Below the pieces are notes generated by a model. The model was given only the letters and a program-made list of their open reading frames with translations, was not told the origin of the DNA and searched no databases. 64,000 nucleotides of DNA from Amnibacterium endophyticum. Its GTDB lineage: Bacteria > Actinomycetota > Actinomycetes > Actinomycetales > Microbacteriaceae. Shown piece after piece: positions 40,450 to 49,156 of this stretch (within the stretch, counting starts at the first letter, position 1; each line of letters starts with the position of its first letter). Made by a program: the position numbers and the translations under genes. The DNA is taken from the NCBI RefSeq assembly GCF_042680685.1, contig NZ_JBHUEA010000003.1:171203-235202 (forward strand), read 5' to 3'.

Positions 40450-42762
40450 TCAGCGCCCGACGCGCGATCCCAGTCGCGCAGGCAGGGTGTTCTCGGCCGC
40501 GGTGCGGAGCTTGTCCAGCGTGATCGAGTACCGGTCCTGCACCTCGACCGCGCCGCTCTCGGCGTCCGTGACGCCGATGCGCAGCGCGGGGACCCCGCGG
40601 CCGGCGCAGAGCCCGGTGAAGCGCACGTCCTCCTCCCGCGGCACCGCCACCAGCACCCGCGCCTGCGACTCGCTGAACAGCGCGGTCGCGGCGTCGACGC
40701 CGTCGCGGGCCAGCAGGTCGTCCAGCCAGACGCGGGCGCCGACGCCGAAGCGCAGCGCGCCCTCCGCCAGGGTCTGGGCCAGGCCGCCCTCCGACAGGTC
40801 GTGCGCCGCGGACAGCAGCTGCTGGTCGGCCGCGGCCGCGAGCAGCCCGGCGAGCGCGCGCTCCGCCTCGAGCCGCACCGCCGGCGGGCGCCCGCCGAGG
40901 TGGTCGTGGACGACCGACGCCCAGGCGGACCCGTCCAGCTCGAGCGCGGTCGTCCCCAGCAGGTACAGGTTGAGCCCGTCGTCCTGCCAGCCGGACGGCA
41001 CCCGCTTCGCGACGTCGTCGATCACGCCGAGCACCCCGACGACCGGCGTCGGGTGGATCGCGGTGTCACCGGTCTGGTTGTACAGGGAGACGTTGCCGCC
41101 CGTGACCGGCACCTGCAGGGCGAGGCACGCGTCGGACAGGCCGTCGATCGCCTCGACCAGCTGCCACATCACGTCGGGGTTCGTCGGCGCGCCGAAGTTC
41201 AGGCAGTCGGTGACCGCGAGCGGCACCGCGCCGGTCGACGCGACGTTGCGGTACGCCTCGGCGAGCGCGAGCTTCGCGCCCTCCCGCGGGTCGAGCAGGC
41301 AGTAGCGGCCGTTCGCGTCGGTGGCGATCGCGACGCCGAGCCCCGACTCCTCGTCGACGCGGATCATGCCGCCGTCGTCCGGGAAGGACAGCGCGGTGTT
41401 GCCGAGCACGTAGCGGTCGTACTGGTCGGTGATCCAGCCCGGGGAGGCGAGCGACGGGCTCGCGGCGAGCGCGAGCGCCTGCTCGCGCAGCACGGCCCCG
41501 TCGTCGGAGCGGGGCAGCGACGCGGCGGTGTCCGCCTGCAGTCCGTCCTGCCAGGCCGGCCGGGCGTAGGGCCGGTCGTAGACCGGGCCGTCGACCGCGA
41601 CCGTCGTCGGATCGACGTCGACGATCAGCTCGCCGCGCCAGCGGATCTCGAGCCGTCCCGTGCCGGTGACCTCGCCGAGCACGCTCGACTCGACGTCCCA
41701 CCGGCGCACGACCTCGAGGAACGCGTCGAGCCTGTCGGGAGCGACGACCGCCATCATCCGCTCCTGGCTCTCGGACATGAGGATCTCCTCGGCCGTCAGC
41801 GTCGGGTCGCGCAGCAGCACCGAGTCCAGGTCGACGCGCATGCCGCCGTCGCCGTTCGCCGCGAGCTCGCTGGTGGCGCAGCTGATGCCGGCCGCGCCCA
41901 GGTCCTGGATCGCCTCGACCAGGCCGCCGGCGAAGAGCTCGAGGCAGCACTCGATCAGCACCTTCTCCGCGAACGGGTCGCCGACCTGCACGGCGGGGCG
42001 CTTCGTCGGGCCGGCGGCGCCGAACGTGTCGGAGGCGAGGATGGAGGCGCCGCCGATGCCGTCGCCGCCCGTGCGGGCCCCGAAGAGGACGACCTTGTTG
42101 CCGGCGCCGGTGGCGTTCGCGAGGTGCAGGTCCTCGTGCCGCAGCACCCCGACCGCGAGCGCGTTCACGAGCGGGTTGCCCTGGTAGACGGCGTCGAACA
42201 CGGTCTCGCCGCCGATGTTCGGCAGGCCGAGGCAGTTGCCGTAGTGGGCGATGCCGGCGACGACGCCGTGGACGACGCGCAGCGTGTCCGCCTCGTCGAG
42301 GTCGCCGAACCGCAGCTGGTCCATCACGGCGACGGGCCGGGCGCCCATCGAGATGATGTCGCGCACGATGCCGCCGACGCCGGTCGCGGCGCCCTGGAAC
42401 GGCTCGATGTACGACGGGTGGTTGTGGCTCTCGACCTTGAAGGTGACCGCCCAGCCCCGCCCGATGTCGACGACCCCGGCGTTCTGGCCCATCCCGACCA
42501 TCATGTGAGCGCGCATCGTCTCGTCGACCTTGTCGCCGAAGCGGCGGAGGTGCCGCTTGCTGGACTTGTAGGAGCAGTGCTCGCTCCACATGACGGAGTA
42601 CATCGCGAGCTCGCCGCTCGTCGGTCGTCGGCCGAGGATCTCGCGGATGCGCGCGTACTCGTCGTCGCTCAGGCCGAGCGCCGCGTAGGGCTGCTCCCGG
42701 TCGGGTGTCGCCGCGGCGTGCTCGACCGAATCGACGTGGACCGCGGGCGCCTCGCTCGTCAC
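40450..42762 (-). CDS. purL: Phosphoribosylformylglycinamidine synthase, large subunit
   Basis: 770 aa from GTG 42762, the size of the stand-alone PurL that works with PurQ and PurS. Motifs include MWSEHCSYKSSKRHLRRF (ATP site), KVESHNHPSYIEPFQGAATGVGG, GARTGGDGIGGASILASD and the C-terminal VTGGNVSLYNQTG. It converts FGAR to FGAM in step 4 of purine synthesis, taking ammonia from PurQ. The start context has TAGGCT 8 nt upstream. purQ and purS lie 4.5 kb away behind unrelated genes. Huge out-of-frame extensions on both strands are artefacts of GC content. Confidence 0.98.
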   Translation of the reverse strand: MTSEAPAVHVDSVEHAAATPDREQPYAALGLSDDEYARIREILGRRPTSGELAMYSVMWSEHCSYKSSKRHLRRFGDKVDETMRAHMMVGMGQNAGVVDIGRGWAVTFKVESHNHPSYIEPFQGAATGVGGIVRDIISMGARPVAVMDQLRFGDLDEADTLRVVHGVVAGIAHYGNCLGLPNIGGETVFDAVYQGNPLVNALAVGVLRHEDLHLANATGAGNKVVLFGARTGGDGIGGASILASDTFGAAGPTKRPAVQVGDPFAEKVLIECCLELFAGGLVEAIQDLGAAGISCATSELAANGDGGMRVDLDSVLLRDPTLTAEEILMSESQERMMAVVAPDRLDAFLEVVRRWDVESSVLGEVTGTGRLEIRWRGELIVDVDPTTVAVDGPVYDRPYARPAWQDGLQADTAASLPRSDDGAVLREQALALAASPSLASPGWITDQYDRYVLGNTALSFPDDGGMIRVDEESGLGVAIATDANGRYCLLDPREGAKLALAEAYRNVASTGAVPLAVTDCLNFGAPTNPDVMWQLVEAIDGLSDACLALQVPVTGGNVSLYNQTGDTAIHPTPVVGVLGVIDDVAKRVPSGWQDDGLNLYLLGTTALELDGSAWASVVHDHLGGRPPAVRLEAERALAGLLAAAADQQLLSAAHDLSEGGLAQTLAEGALRFGVGARVWLDDLLARDGVDAATALFSESQARVLVAVPREEDVRFTGLCAGRGVPALRIGVTDAESGAVEVQDRYSITLDKLRTAAENTLPARLGSRVGR

Positions 42763-42808
42763 GGTCGTCGAGCCTACGGGCCGCGCCGGGCGCCGGGGGA
42801 TGCGGCCG

Positions 42809-43204
42809 TCACCGCACCACGAGGGCCTCGAAGGCGGGGTCGAGCAGCCGGACGCCCTCGTCGTGCACGAGCAGCTGGGCCCGCACCGGTGCGTCGGTCG
42901 ACGCGAGCGCGGCGACCCAGTCGGCCTCCTGCATCCGCAGCTCGGCGCCGCCCGGCCGCTCCCAGGCGACCACGACGGCCGTCGCGCCGGTCTCGTCGAC
43001 CAGCTGCCCGAGCATCCGGGAGAGGCGCGCGACGTCCTCGGGGTCGGGGTCGACCGGCATCTCGTCGATCGCGACCGCGGCGAGGGCGCGGTGCTCGTCG
43101 TCCAGCGGGAACAGCCACGTCTGACGCCGCAGGGCGGATTCCAGCAGGGTGCCGGCGGCGTCCAGCACCGCGCGGTCCGTGTCCCAGGGGGTGTCTCGGT
43201 CCAT
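42809..43204 (-). CDS. Hypothetical protein
   Basis: 131 aa, soluble, acidic, no known motif. Segments such as DDEHRALAAVAIDEMPVDPDPEDVARLSRML and ATAVVVAWERPGG have normal third-position GC, so it is probably a real gene. It lies upstream of purL in the same direction with 46 bp between. Function not recognised. Confidence 0.65.
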   Translation of the reverse strand: MDRDTPWDTDRAVLDAAGTLLESALRRQTWLFPLDDEHRALAAVAIDEMPVDPDPEDVARLSRMLGQLVDETGATAVVVAWERPGGAELRMQEADWVAALASTDAPVRAQLLVHDEGVRLLDPAFEALVVR

Positions 43205-43316
43205 GCCGGCGAGCCTGCGCCCGGCGAGGTGCGCCGCGGAGGGCGGATCGGGCAGCGGTGGACGGGACCGGGCCTGGGGAGGAGCGGTGCGGTGGCTGGC
43301 GCGGCTCCGTGACGCC

Positions 43317-44537
43317 TCAGGGGCGGCGGGCGGGCGGCGACGCCGGCAGCGTCTGCTCCGTCCCGCTCCGACGCGGAGCGCGGAGCCTGCTCAGGAGCAC
43401 GACGGCGCTGCCCGCGGTCAGCGCCCAGAAGGCGCTGCCGATCCCGCCGAGCACGACGCCCGACGCCGCGACGACGAGGGCGACCGCGCCCGCGAGGCGA
43501 TCCCGCTCGTCCTCGAGCGCACGGGCGAGGGCGCCGGCGAGCGGACCGAGCAGCGCGATGCCGGCGAACGCGGCGAGCAGGCCGGGCGGGGCCGCGCTCG
43601 CGACGGCGACGACGAGCGGGGTGAGGGCGCCGAGGAGGAGGTAGCCGGTGCCGGAGGCGAGGACGGCGATCCAGCGGCGCGTGCGGTCGGCCCCGGCGTC
43701 CGGCCCCGCGGTGAGGGTCGCGGTGATCGCGGCGAGGTTCACCGCGTGGGCGCCGGCGAGGGCGCCGAGCGCGGTGGCGCCGCCGGTCGCGAGCAGGGCC
43801 GGTCGCCAGGGCGCCTCCCAGCCGAGCGCGCGCAGCACCGCGGCGCCCGGCAGGTTCTGCGCGGTCATCGTCACCAGGTACAGCGGCACGGCGATCCCGA
43901 GCACCGCCTGCACGTCGAGCACCGGTGCGACGGGCAGCAGGCGGGGCAGCGGCGCGGGGAGGGCGATCGGGCTCGTCGGGCCGCCGACGACCAGCACCGC
44001 GAGGCCGGCGGCGAGCGCGCCGGGCACGGCCCAGCGCGGCGCGAGCCGCTGCAGCACGATCCAGGCGAGCAGCATCGCGCCGATGCCGATCGGGTCGTCC
44101 GGCAGGGCGACGAACGGCCGCACGCACAGCCCGAGCAGGACGCCCGCGAGCATCGCGTTGGCGACCGCCGACGGGATGAGCCGGACGAGCGCGCCGAGCC
44201 GGGGCACCAGCCCCGTGACGGCGAGCATCAGCCCCGTCACGACGAAGGCGCCGACCGCCGCCCCGAACCCGCCGCCCGGAGCGCCGGCGGTCACGAGCAG
44301 CGCGGCGCCCGGCGTCGACCAGGCGAGGGCGACCGGGCGGCGGGTGACGAGCGCGAAGCCGATCGAGCCGACGGCGATCGCGAGGCAGAGCGCCGAGAGG
44401 CCCGAGGCGGCCTGCTCCGCGGTCGCTCCGACCGCTCGCAGCCCCGCGAGGACGACGGCGAAGGTGGAGGAGAAGCCGACGAGGGTGCTGACGAGCCCGG
44501 CGACCACCGGCTGCACCGCGCCCGAGCGTTCCGTCAC
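43317..44537 (-). CDS. benE: Benzoate/H+ symporter, BenE family
   Basis: 406 aa with about twelve membrane segments. The opening VVAGLVSTLVGFSSTFAVVLAGL and the GLSALCLAIAVGSIGFAL, AWSTPGAALL, IPSAVANAMLAGVLLGL and TMTAQNLPGAAVL segments are BenE signatures. Members import benzoate or related aromatics with protons. GTG 44537 lies within an operator and 6 nt from a TAGGGT box. Divergent XRE-cupin regulator. No aromatic-degradation genes are adjacent, so the substrate is uncertain. Confidence 0.92.
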   Translation of the reverse strand: MTERSGAVQPVVAGLVSTLVGFSSTFAVVLAGLRAVGATAEQAASGLSALCLAIAVGSIGFALVTRRPVALAWSTPGAALLVTAGAPGGGFGAAVGAFVVTGLMLAVTGLVPRLGALVRLIPSAVANAMLAGVLLGLCVRPFVALPDDPIGIGAMLLAWIVLQRLAPRWAVPGALAAGLAVLVVGGPTSPIALPAPLPRLLPVAPVLDVQAVLGIAVPLYLVTMTAQNLPGAAVLRALGWEAPWRPALLATGGATALGALAGAHAVNLAAITATLTAGPDAGADRTRRWIAVLASGTGYLLLGALTPLVVAVASAAPPGLLAAFAGIALLGPLAGALARALEDERDRLAGAVALVVAASGVVLGGIGSAFWALTAGSAVVLLSRLRAPRRSGTEQTLPASPPARRP

Positions 44538-44574
44538 GGAACGACCCTAGCGTTCCGTCGCGGAACACTAGGGT
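44528..44574. promoter_or_regulatory. Mirror-image leaderless promoters and twin operators between benE and the XRE gene
   Basis: Two copies of GTTCCGTCRCGGAAC, 24 bp apart, lie at 44528-44542 (over the benE start codon) and 44552-44566. TAGGGT boxes occur on both strands, 44544-44549 (minus, for benE) and 44569-44574 (plus, for the XRE gene), each exactly 6 nt from its GTG. One regulator bound to both sites would block both promoters and the benE start. Confidence 0.82.
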
Positions 44575-44580
44575 CGGACG

Positions 44581-45111
44581 GTGGGCGATCCGGAGGACCG
44601 CGGCGCGGGCGTCGGGCAGCGGCTCCAGGCGGCGCGGCAGGACGCGGGGCTGTCGCTCTCCGAGGTGGCCCGCCGCGCGGGCGTCGGCAAGGGGTCGCTC
44701 TCCGAGCTGGAGCGCGGGCTGCGGCCGGCGCGCCTCGAGACCCTGTGGGCGCTGAGCACGGCGCTCGGGGTACCGCTCGGCCGGCTCGTCGGCGACGACC
44801 CGGAGCCCGCCCGCGGCGCCGCCGTGCACGCGCGCCTGATCGACCGCTGGCGCTCCGACGCGCTCTTCGAGCTGTACCGCGGCACGGTCGGGCGGCGGCT
44901 CCAGCGCTCGCCCGCGCACGGCCCCGGGGTCGTCGAGGTGCTCACGGTGCTCGCCGGCCGCCTCGAGGCGGGGCCGGAGGGGTCGCCCGCGGTCGCCGCG
45001 ACGGGCGGGAGCCTGACCTTCGACGGGTCGCTGCCGCACACCTACCGCGCGCTCGAGACCCCCTGCGAGGTGCTCATCGTCATCCGCTACGGGCCGCCTC
45101 CGCAGGCCTGA
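44581..45111 (+). CDS. XRE family regulator with C-terminal cupin domain
   Basis: 176 aa. The helix-turn-helix covers residues about 8-65 (LSLSEVARRAGVGKGSLSELERG). The C-terminal part (LTVLAGRLEAGPEG, GGSLTFDGSLPHTYRALETPCEVLIVIRYG) is a small cupin that may bind the inducer. It is divergent from benE and probably represses both genes through the twin operators. GTG start with a leaderless -10. Cupin-XRE proteins often control metabolite transport. Confidence 0.9.
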   Translation: MGDPEDRGAGVGQRLQAARQDAGLSLSEVARRAGVGKGSLSELERGLRPARLETLWALSTALGVPLGRLVGDDPEPARGAAVHARLIDRWRSDALFELYRGTVGRRLQRSPAHGPGVVEVLTVLAGRLEAGPEGSPAVAATGGSLTFDGSLPHTYRALETPCEVLIVIRYGPPPQA

Positions 45112-45128
45112 CCGCGCCGGCCCCGACC

Positions 45129-45689
45129 TCAGGAGCGCAGCATGGCGTGCAGGCGGCCGAACGCCTCCTGCTGCAGGTCGGCGAGCGAGCGGGTCTCGCC
45201 CTCCTCGATCCAGCGGGCGAAGGCGAGCCGGAACACCGTCACGCCGTTCTCCGCCGCGAGCAGCGCCTCCGCCGGATCGACCCCCCGGTCGCGGAGCGTC
45301 GCCGCCATCGCCTCGGCCAGGAGCGAGAGCTTCAGCAGCTCGCGCTCCTGGAGCCGCGGCTCCGCGTCGATCACGGCCTGACGTCCGCGCGACCACGGCC
45401 GCCGGTCGTCGGTGAAGTACGCCGCTGCGACGTCGATCGCCCTCGCCACGGCGGTCATCGCGTCGCCCTCGGCGGTCTCGAGCGGCTCGAGGAAGGCGCG
45501 CTCGAACGCCTCCTGGCCGCGGAAGAGCACCTCCCGCTTGTCCCCGAAGTGGCGGAAGAACGTGCGTTCCGTCAGGCCCGCCTCCGCCGCGATCTCCGCC
45601 ACGGTGACGCCGTCGAAGCCGCGTTCGCCGAACAGCCGCAGCGCGGCCAGCTGCAGGCGCTCGGCCGCGCCGCCCTCCCAGCGGGCCAT
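45129..45689 (-). CDS. TetR family transcriptional regulator
   Basis: 186 aa from ATG 45689. The helix-turn-helix is VTVAEIAAEAGLTERTFFRHFGDKREVLF (residues about 29-57), a classic TetR_N domain. The rest is an all-helical ligand-binding domain. It is divergent from an SDR gene, and two 13-bp palindromes occupy the shared promoter. TAGGCT lies 7 nt before the start. Ligand unknown. Confidence 0.92.
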   Translation of the reverse strand: MARWEGGAAERLQLAALRLFGERGFDGVTVAEIAAEAGLTERTFFRHFGDKREVLFRGQEAFERAFLEPLETAEGDAMTAVARAIDVAAAYFTDDRRPWSRGRQAVIDAEPRLQERELLKLSLLAEAMAATLRDRGVDPAEALLAAENGVTVFRLAFARWIEEGETRSLADLQQEAFGRLHAMLRS

Positions 45690-45706
45690 GCTCCGGAGCC
45701 TATCGC

Positions 45707-45750
45707 GTCAGTCGCTGACATCGGATGCTACGGTGACGTCAGTATCTGAC
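45707..45750. promoter_or_regulatory. Tandem 13-bp palindromes between TetR and SDR genes
   Basis: GTCAGTCGCTGAC (45707-45719) and GTCAGTATCTGAC (45738-45750) are 31 bp apart, three helical turns, so bound dimers would lie on one face of the helix. One site is next to the TetR -10 and the other ends 15 bp before the SDR start, which is preceded by GAGGAGG. Confidence 0.8.
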
Positions 45751-45764
45751 ATGAGGAGGACGGC

Positions 45765-46652
45765 ATGAAGGTGTTCGTGACGGGCGCGACCGGCTGGATC
45801 GGCTCGGCGACGGTGGACGAGCTGCTGCACGCGGGGCACGAGGTCGTGGGACTGGTGCGCTCGGACGCGGCCGAGGCCGAGCTCGTCGCGAAGGGCGCGA
45901 CCCCGCTGCGCGGCGACCTCGACGACCTCGACGCGCTGCGGCGCGGCGCGGAGGCCGCCGAGGCGGTCGTCCACCTGGCGAACAAGCACGACTGGGCGCA
46001 CCCGGAGGAGTCGAACCGCGCCGAGCGGGCCGCGGTCGAGACGCTCGCGGGGGTGCTCCGCGGGTCGGACCGGCCCTTCGCGCTGGCGAGCGGCGTCGCC
46101 GGGCTCGCGCAGGGGCGCGCGGCGGTCGAGACCGACGACTCCCGCGCGGTCGGGCCCGACTCGCCGCGGGGCGGCACCGAGCGGCTCGCGCTCGGGACGG
46201 AGGGGCTCCACGCGATCGCGCTCCGCTTCGCGCCGACCGTGCACGGGATGCGGGACCACGGCTTCGTCTCCGTCGTCGCCGCGACCGCGAGGCGCACCGG
46301 GGTGTCCGCCTACGTCGGCGACGGGGCGCAGGCCTGGTCGGCCGTGCACCGCTCCGACGCGGCCCGGCTCGTGCGGCTCGGCGTCGAGGGGGCGCCCGCA
46401 GGCTCCCGCCTCCACGCGGTGGCGGAGGAGGGCGTGCCCGTCCGCGAGATCGCCGAGGCGATCGGGCGCACGCTGGACGTGCCTGTGCGCTCGATCGACC
46501 CCGAGGACGCAGCAGCCCACTTCGGCTTCCTCGGCGGGTTCCTCGCGATGGACCTGCGCGCCTCGAGCGCAGCGACCCGAGCGCTGCTCGGCTGGGCGCC
46601 GACCGGCCCGACGCTGCTCGAGGACATCGCGGCGGGCGCCTACTCGGCCTGA
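45765..46652 (+). CDS. NAD(P)-dependent SDR/epimerase family oxidoreductase
   Basis: 295 aa, atypical or extended SDR. The NAD(P) motif is VTGATGWIGSATV (residues 5-17), followed by a conserved GDLDDLDALRRG pattern. The usual Tyr-x3-Lys catalytic pair is not evident, as in NAD(P)-binding Rossmann proteins of the DapB/YwnB/AwnE type. A strong GAGGAGG ribosome site precedes ATG 45765. It is probably induced when the adjacent TetR binds its ligand, possibly a reactive carbonyl or xenobiotic. Confidence 0.86.
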   Translation: MKVFVTGATGWIGSATVDELLHAGHEVVGLVRSDAAEAELVAKGATPLRGDLDDLDALRRGAEAAEAVVHLANKHDWAHPEESNRAERAAVETLAGVLRGSDRPFALASGVAGLAQGRAAVETDDSRAVGPDSPRGGTERLALGTEGLHAIALRFAPTVHGMRDHGFVSVVAATARRTGVSAYVGDGAQAWSAVHRSDAARLVRLGVEGAPAGSRLHAVAEEGVPVREIAEAIGRTLDVPVRSIDPEDAAAHFGFLGGFLAMDLRASSAATRALLGWAPTGPTLLEDIAAGAYSA

Positions 46653-46664
46653 TCCGCTCCTCCC

Positions 46665-46702
46665 CAGGCGCCGACTCGCGGTGATGACCGCATCGGCGCC
46701 TG
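46665..46702 (+). terminator. Terminator-like hairpin after the SDR gene
   Basis: CAGGCGCCGA (46665-46674) and TCGGCGCCTG (46693-46702), 10-bp perfect stem, followed by TTCGG. It starts 13 nt after the SDR stop. Confidence 0.6.
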
Positions 46703-46762
46703 TTCGGTCCGCGCGGTGCGCCGCCCGGTGCCTACGGTCCGTCTCGACGGAGGGAGACGGCG

Positions 46763-47272
46763 ATGCAGGTGCTGGTGGCGACGCGCGAGTCGCAGGGGCG
46801 GCGGGGGCGCGATCTGTGGCGGGGCTGCGTGGAGGGCGAGCCGGTGCGGCCCGTCGAGGAGCGGTGCGGCGACGAGCGCGGCAGCGGCTGCTCGTGCGAG
46901 ACGGCGTTCATCGGGGTCCGCTCCGGCGGCCTCACCAGCACGGCCGTCGCCCGCGAGGTGCGCGGGCTCGGCCGCGCCGCCTACGCCGCGGCCCTGCGCC
47001 GGAGCCTCACCCCTGTCGAGGCGTCGTGGATCGTGGTGCCGCGGTACGCGGAGGAGCTGGCGCGGGTGGCGGCCGGACTCGTCGGGCTCGGCGTGGTCGA
47101 GCGCTGGGACCAGTGGCTCACGCCGCGGTTCGACGCGGACGGCGGGCTGAAGGAGGACGTGACGACGATCGCGGACGACGCCGAGCTGCTGGCGCAGCTG
47201 GACGAGGAGGCGGAGATCGGCGACCGGCTCGCGATGGTCGAGCGGGAGGCCTCGGGCGAGTTCGACCGATGA
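46763..47272 (+). CDS. Conserved actinobacterial hypothetical protein
   Basis: 169 aa from ATG 46763 with GGAGGGAG upstream. Cys-rich near the front (GCVEGEPV, EERCGDERGSGCSCETAFIGV) and then helical, with an acidic tail. It belongs to a small actinobacterial family of unknown function. The cysteines suggest metal binding or a disulfide, but none of this is tested. Lies between the SDR gene and the convergent purQ stop. Confidence 0.7.
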   Translation: MQVLVATRESQGRRGRDLWRGCVEGEPVRPVEERCGDERGSGCSCETAFIGVRSGGLTSTAVAREVRGLGRAAYAAALRRSLTPVEASWIVVPRYAEELARVAAGLVGLGVVERWDQWLTPRFDADGGLKEDVTTIADDAELLAQLDEEAEIGDRLAMVEREASGEFDR

Positions 47273-47298
47273 GCTCGGGCGGGACCGCCCGCTCCGGG

Positions 47299-47993
<695 letters not shown>

Positions 47994-47997
<4 letters not shown>

Positions 47998-48260
47998 GCC
48001 GGCACCTCGACCGGCTCGGCCTCGCGCACCGACACCACGTCCTCGATCACGAGGTTCGCGAGCAGGGTCTCGGCGATCTCCCGCGCCTCGGCGAGCCGCG
48101 CCTCGGTGACCGGGCCCTCGACCGTCAGCTCGAAGCGCTTGCCGACCCGCACGCCCGGCCAGCCCTCGCGGCCGAGGCGCGCGAGGGCGCCCGCGACGGC
48201 CTTCCCCTGCGGGTCCAGCAGCTCGGCCTTGGGCATGACCTCGACGACGATCACCGGCAC
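47994..48260 (-). CDS. purS: Phosphoribosylformylglycinamidine synthase, small subunit
   Basis: 88 aa from GTG 48260. PurS family: VVEVMPKAELLDPQGKAVAGAL and VRVGKRFELTVEG are characteristic. It bridges PurL and PurQ in the FGAM synthase complex. TAGACT stands 6 nt before the GTG, which suggests that purS-purQ also has its own leaderless promoter in addition to read-through from purC. Confidence 0.96.
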
Positions 48261-48266
48261 TCCGCG

Positions 48267-48272
48267 AGTCTA
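48267..48272 (-). promoter_or_regulatory. -10 box TAGACT, leaderless promoter of purS-purQ
   Basis: TAGACT on the minus strand is separated by 6 nt from the GTG at 48260. It lies in the 41-bp gap after purC. Confidence 0.5.
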
Positions 48273-48301
48273 CCGAGAGGCCGCACGCCCGTTCCGCGCC
48301 G

Positions 48302-49156
48302 TCAGTCGGCGGCGGCCAGCCGGTCGAGCAGCTCGCGGTAGCGGTCCGCGGTGCGCGCCACGACCTCGTCGGGCAGCCGGGGCGGGGCGCCGGTGCCGTC
48401 CCAGTGCGCGCGCAGCCAGTCGCGCACGATCTGCTTGTCGAAGCTGACGCCCCGTCGCCCCTCGGCGTAGGCGTCCGCGTCCCAGTAGCGGCTGGAGTCG
48501 CTCGTGAGCACCTCGTCCGCCAGGACGATGCCGCCGTCCCCGGCGGCGCCGAACTCGAGCTTGGTGTCGGCGAGCAGCAGGCCGCGCGCACCCGCGACCT
48601 CCGCCGCCCGCCGGAAGACGTCGAGCGAGGTCGCGCGGAGCGCCTCCGCGGCGGGCCCGCCGACCAGCTCGACCACGCGGTCGAAGGCGATGTTCTCGTC
48701 GTGGTCGCCCTGCGCGGCCTTGAAGGCGGGGGTGAAGATCGGCTCCGGGAGCAGGTCGCCCTCCTGCAGCCCCTGCGGCAGCCGCACCCCGCTGATGGAG
48801 CCGCGCTCGACGTACTCCGCGTACCCGCTGCCGGTGACGACGCCGCGGACGACGCATTCCACGGGGTGCATGTCGAGCCGTCGCACCAGCATCGAGCGGT
48901 CCCGCACCGCGTCCGGCACGCTCGACTCGTCGTCGAGCAGGGCGTTCGGGACGTCGGGGAAGCGGGCGAGCCACCAGCGCGTCAGCGCGGTGAGCATCGC
49001 GCCCTTCCCGGGGATCGGCGTCGGCAGCACGACGTCGTAGGCGCTGACGCGGTCGCTCGCGACGAGCAGCAGCGCGTCGTCTCGGCCCTCCGGCGCGTAC
49101 AGGTCGCGCACCTTGCCCGAGGCGAGGTGCGCGAAGCCCGCGATCGCGGCGCTCAC
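48302..49156 (-). CDS. purC: SAICAR synthetase
   Basis: 284 aa from GTG 49156 (GTGA overlap with purD). Yeast-like long form: ASGKVRDLYAPEG at the ATP site, ECVVRGVVTGSGYAEY, FTPAFKAAQGDHDENI, LLLADTKLEFG and SFDKQIVRDWL. It condenses CAIR with aspartate in step 7 of purine synthesis (step 8 in some numbering). Part of the purD-purC-purS-purQ run. Confidence 0.97.
   Translation of the reverse strand: MSAAIAGFAHLASGKVRDLYAPEGRDDALLLVASDRVSAYDVVLPTPIPGKGAMLTALTRWWLARFPDVPNALLDDESSVPDAVRDRSMLVRRLDMHPVECVVRGVVTGSGYAEYVERGSISGVRLPQGLQEGDLLPEPIFTPAFKAAQGDHDENIAFDRVVELVGGPAAEALRATSLDVFRRAAEVAGARGLLLADTKLEFGAAGDGGIVLADEVLTSDSSRYWDADAYAEGRRGVSFDKQIVRDWLRAHWDGTGAPPRLPDEVVARTADRYRELLDRLAAAD

Noticed and set aside
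40801..43644. 947-codon plus-strand frame opposite purL
   Set aside because: No family motif. It is an artefact of GC-rich third positions in the true genes on the other strand.
40450..45396. A 1648-codon minus-strand open frame covering purL and beyond
   Set aside because: Only the part from GTG 42762 has PurL sequence. The extension is an Arg/Ala-rich readthrough of other frames opposite benE and the XRE gene.
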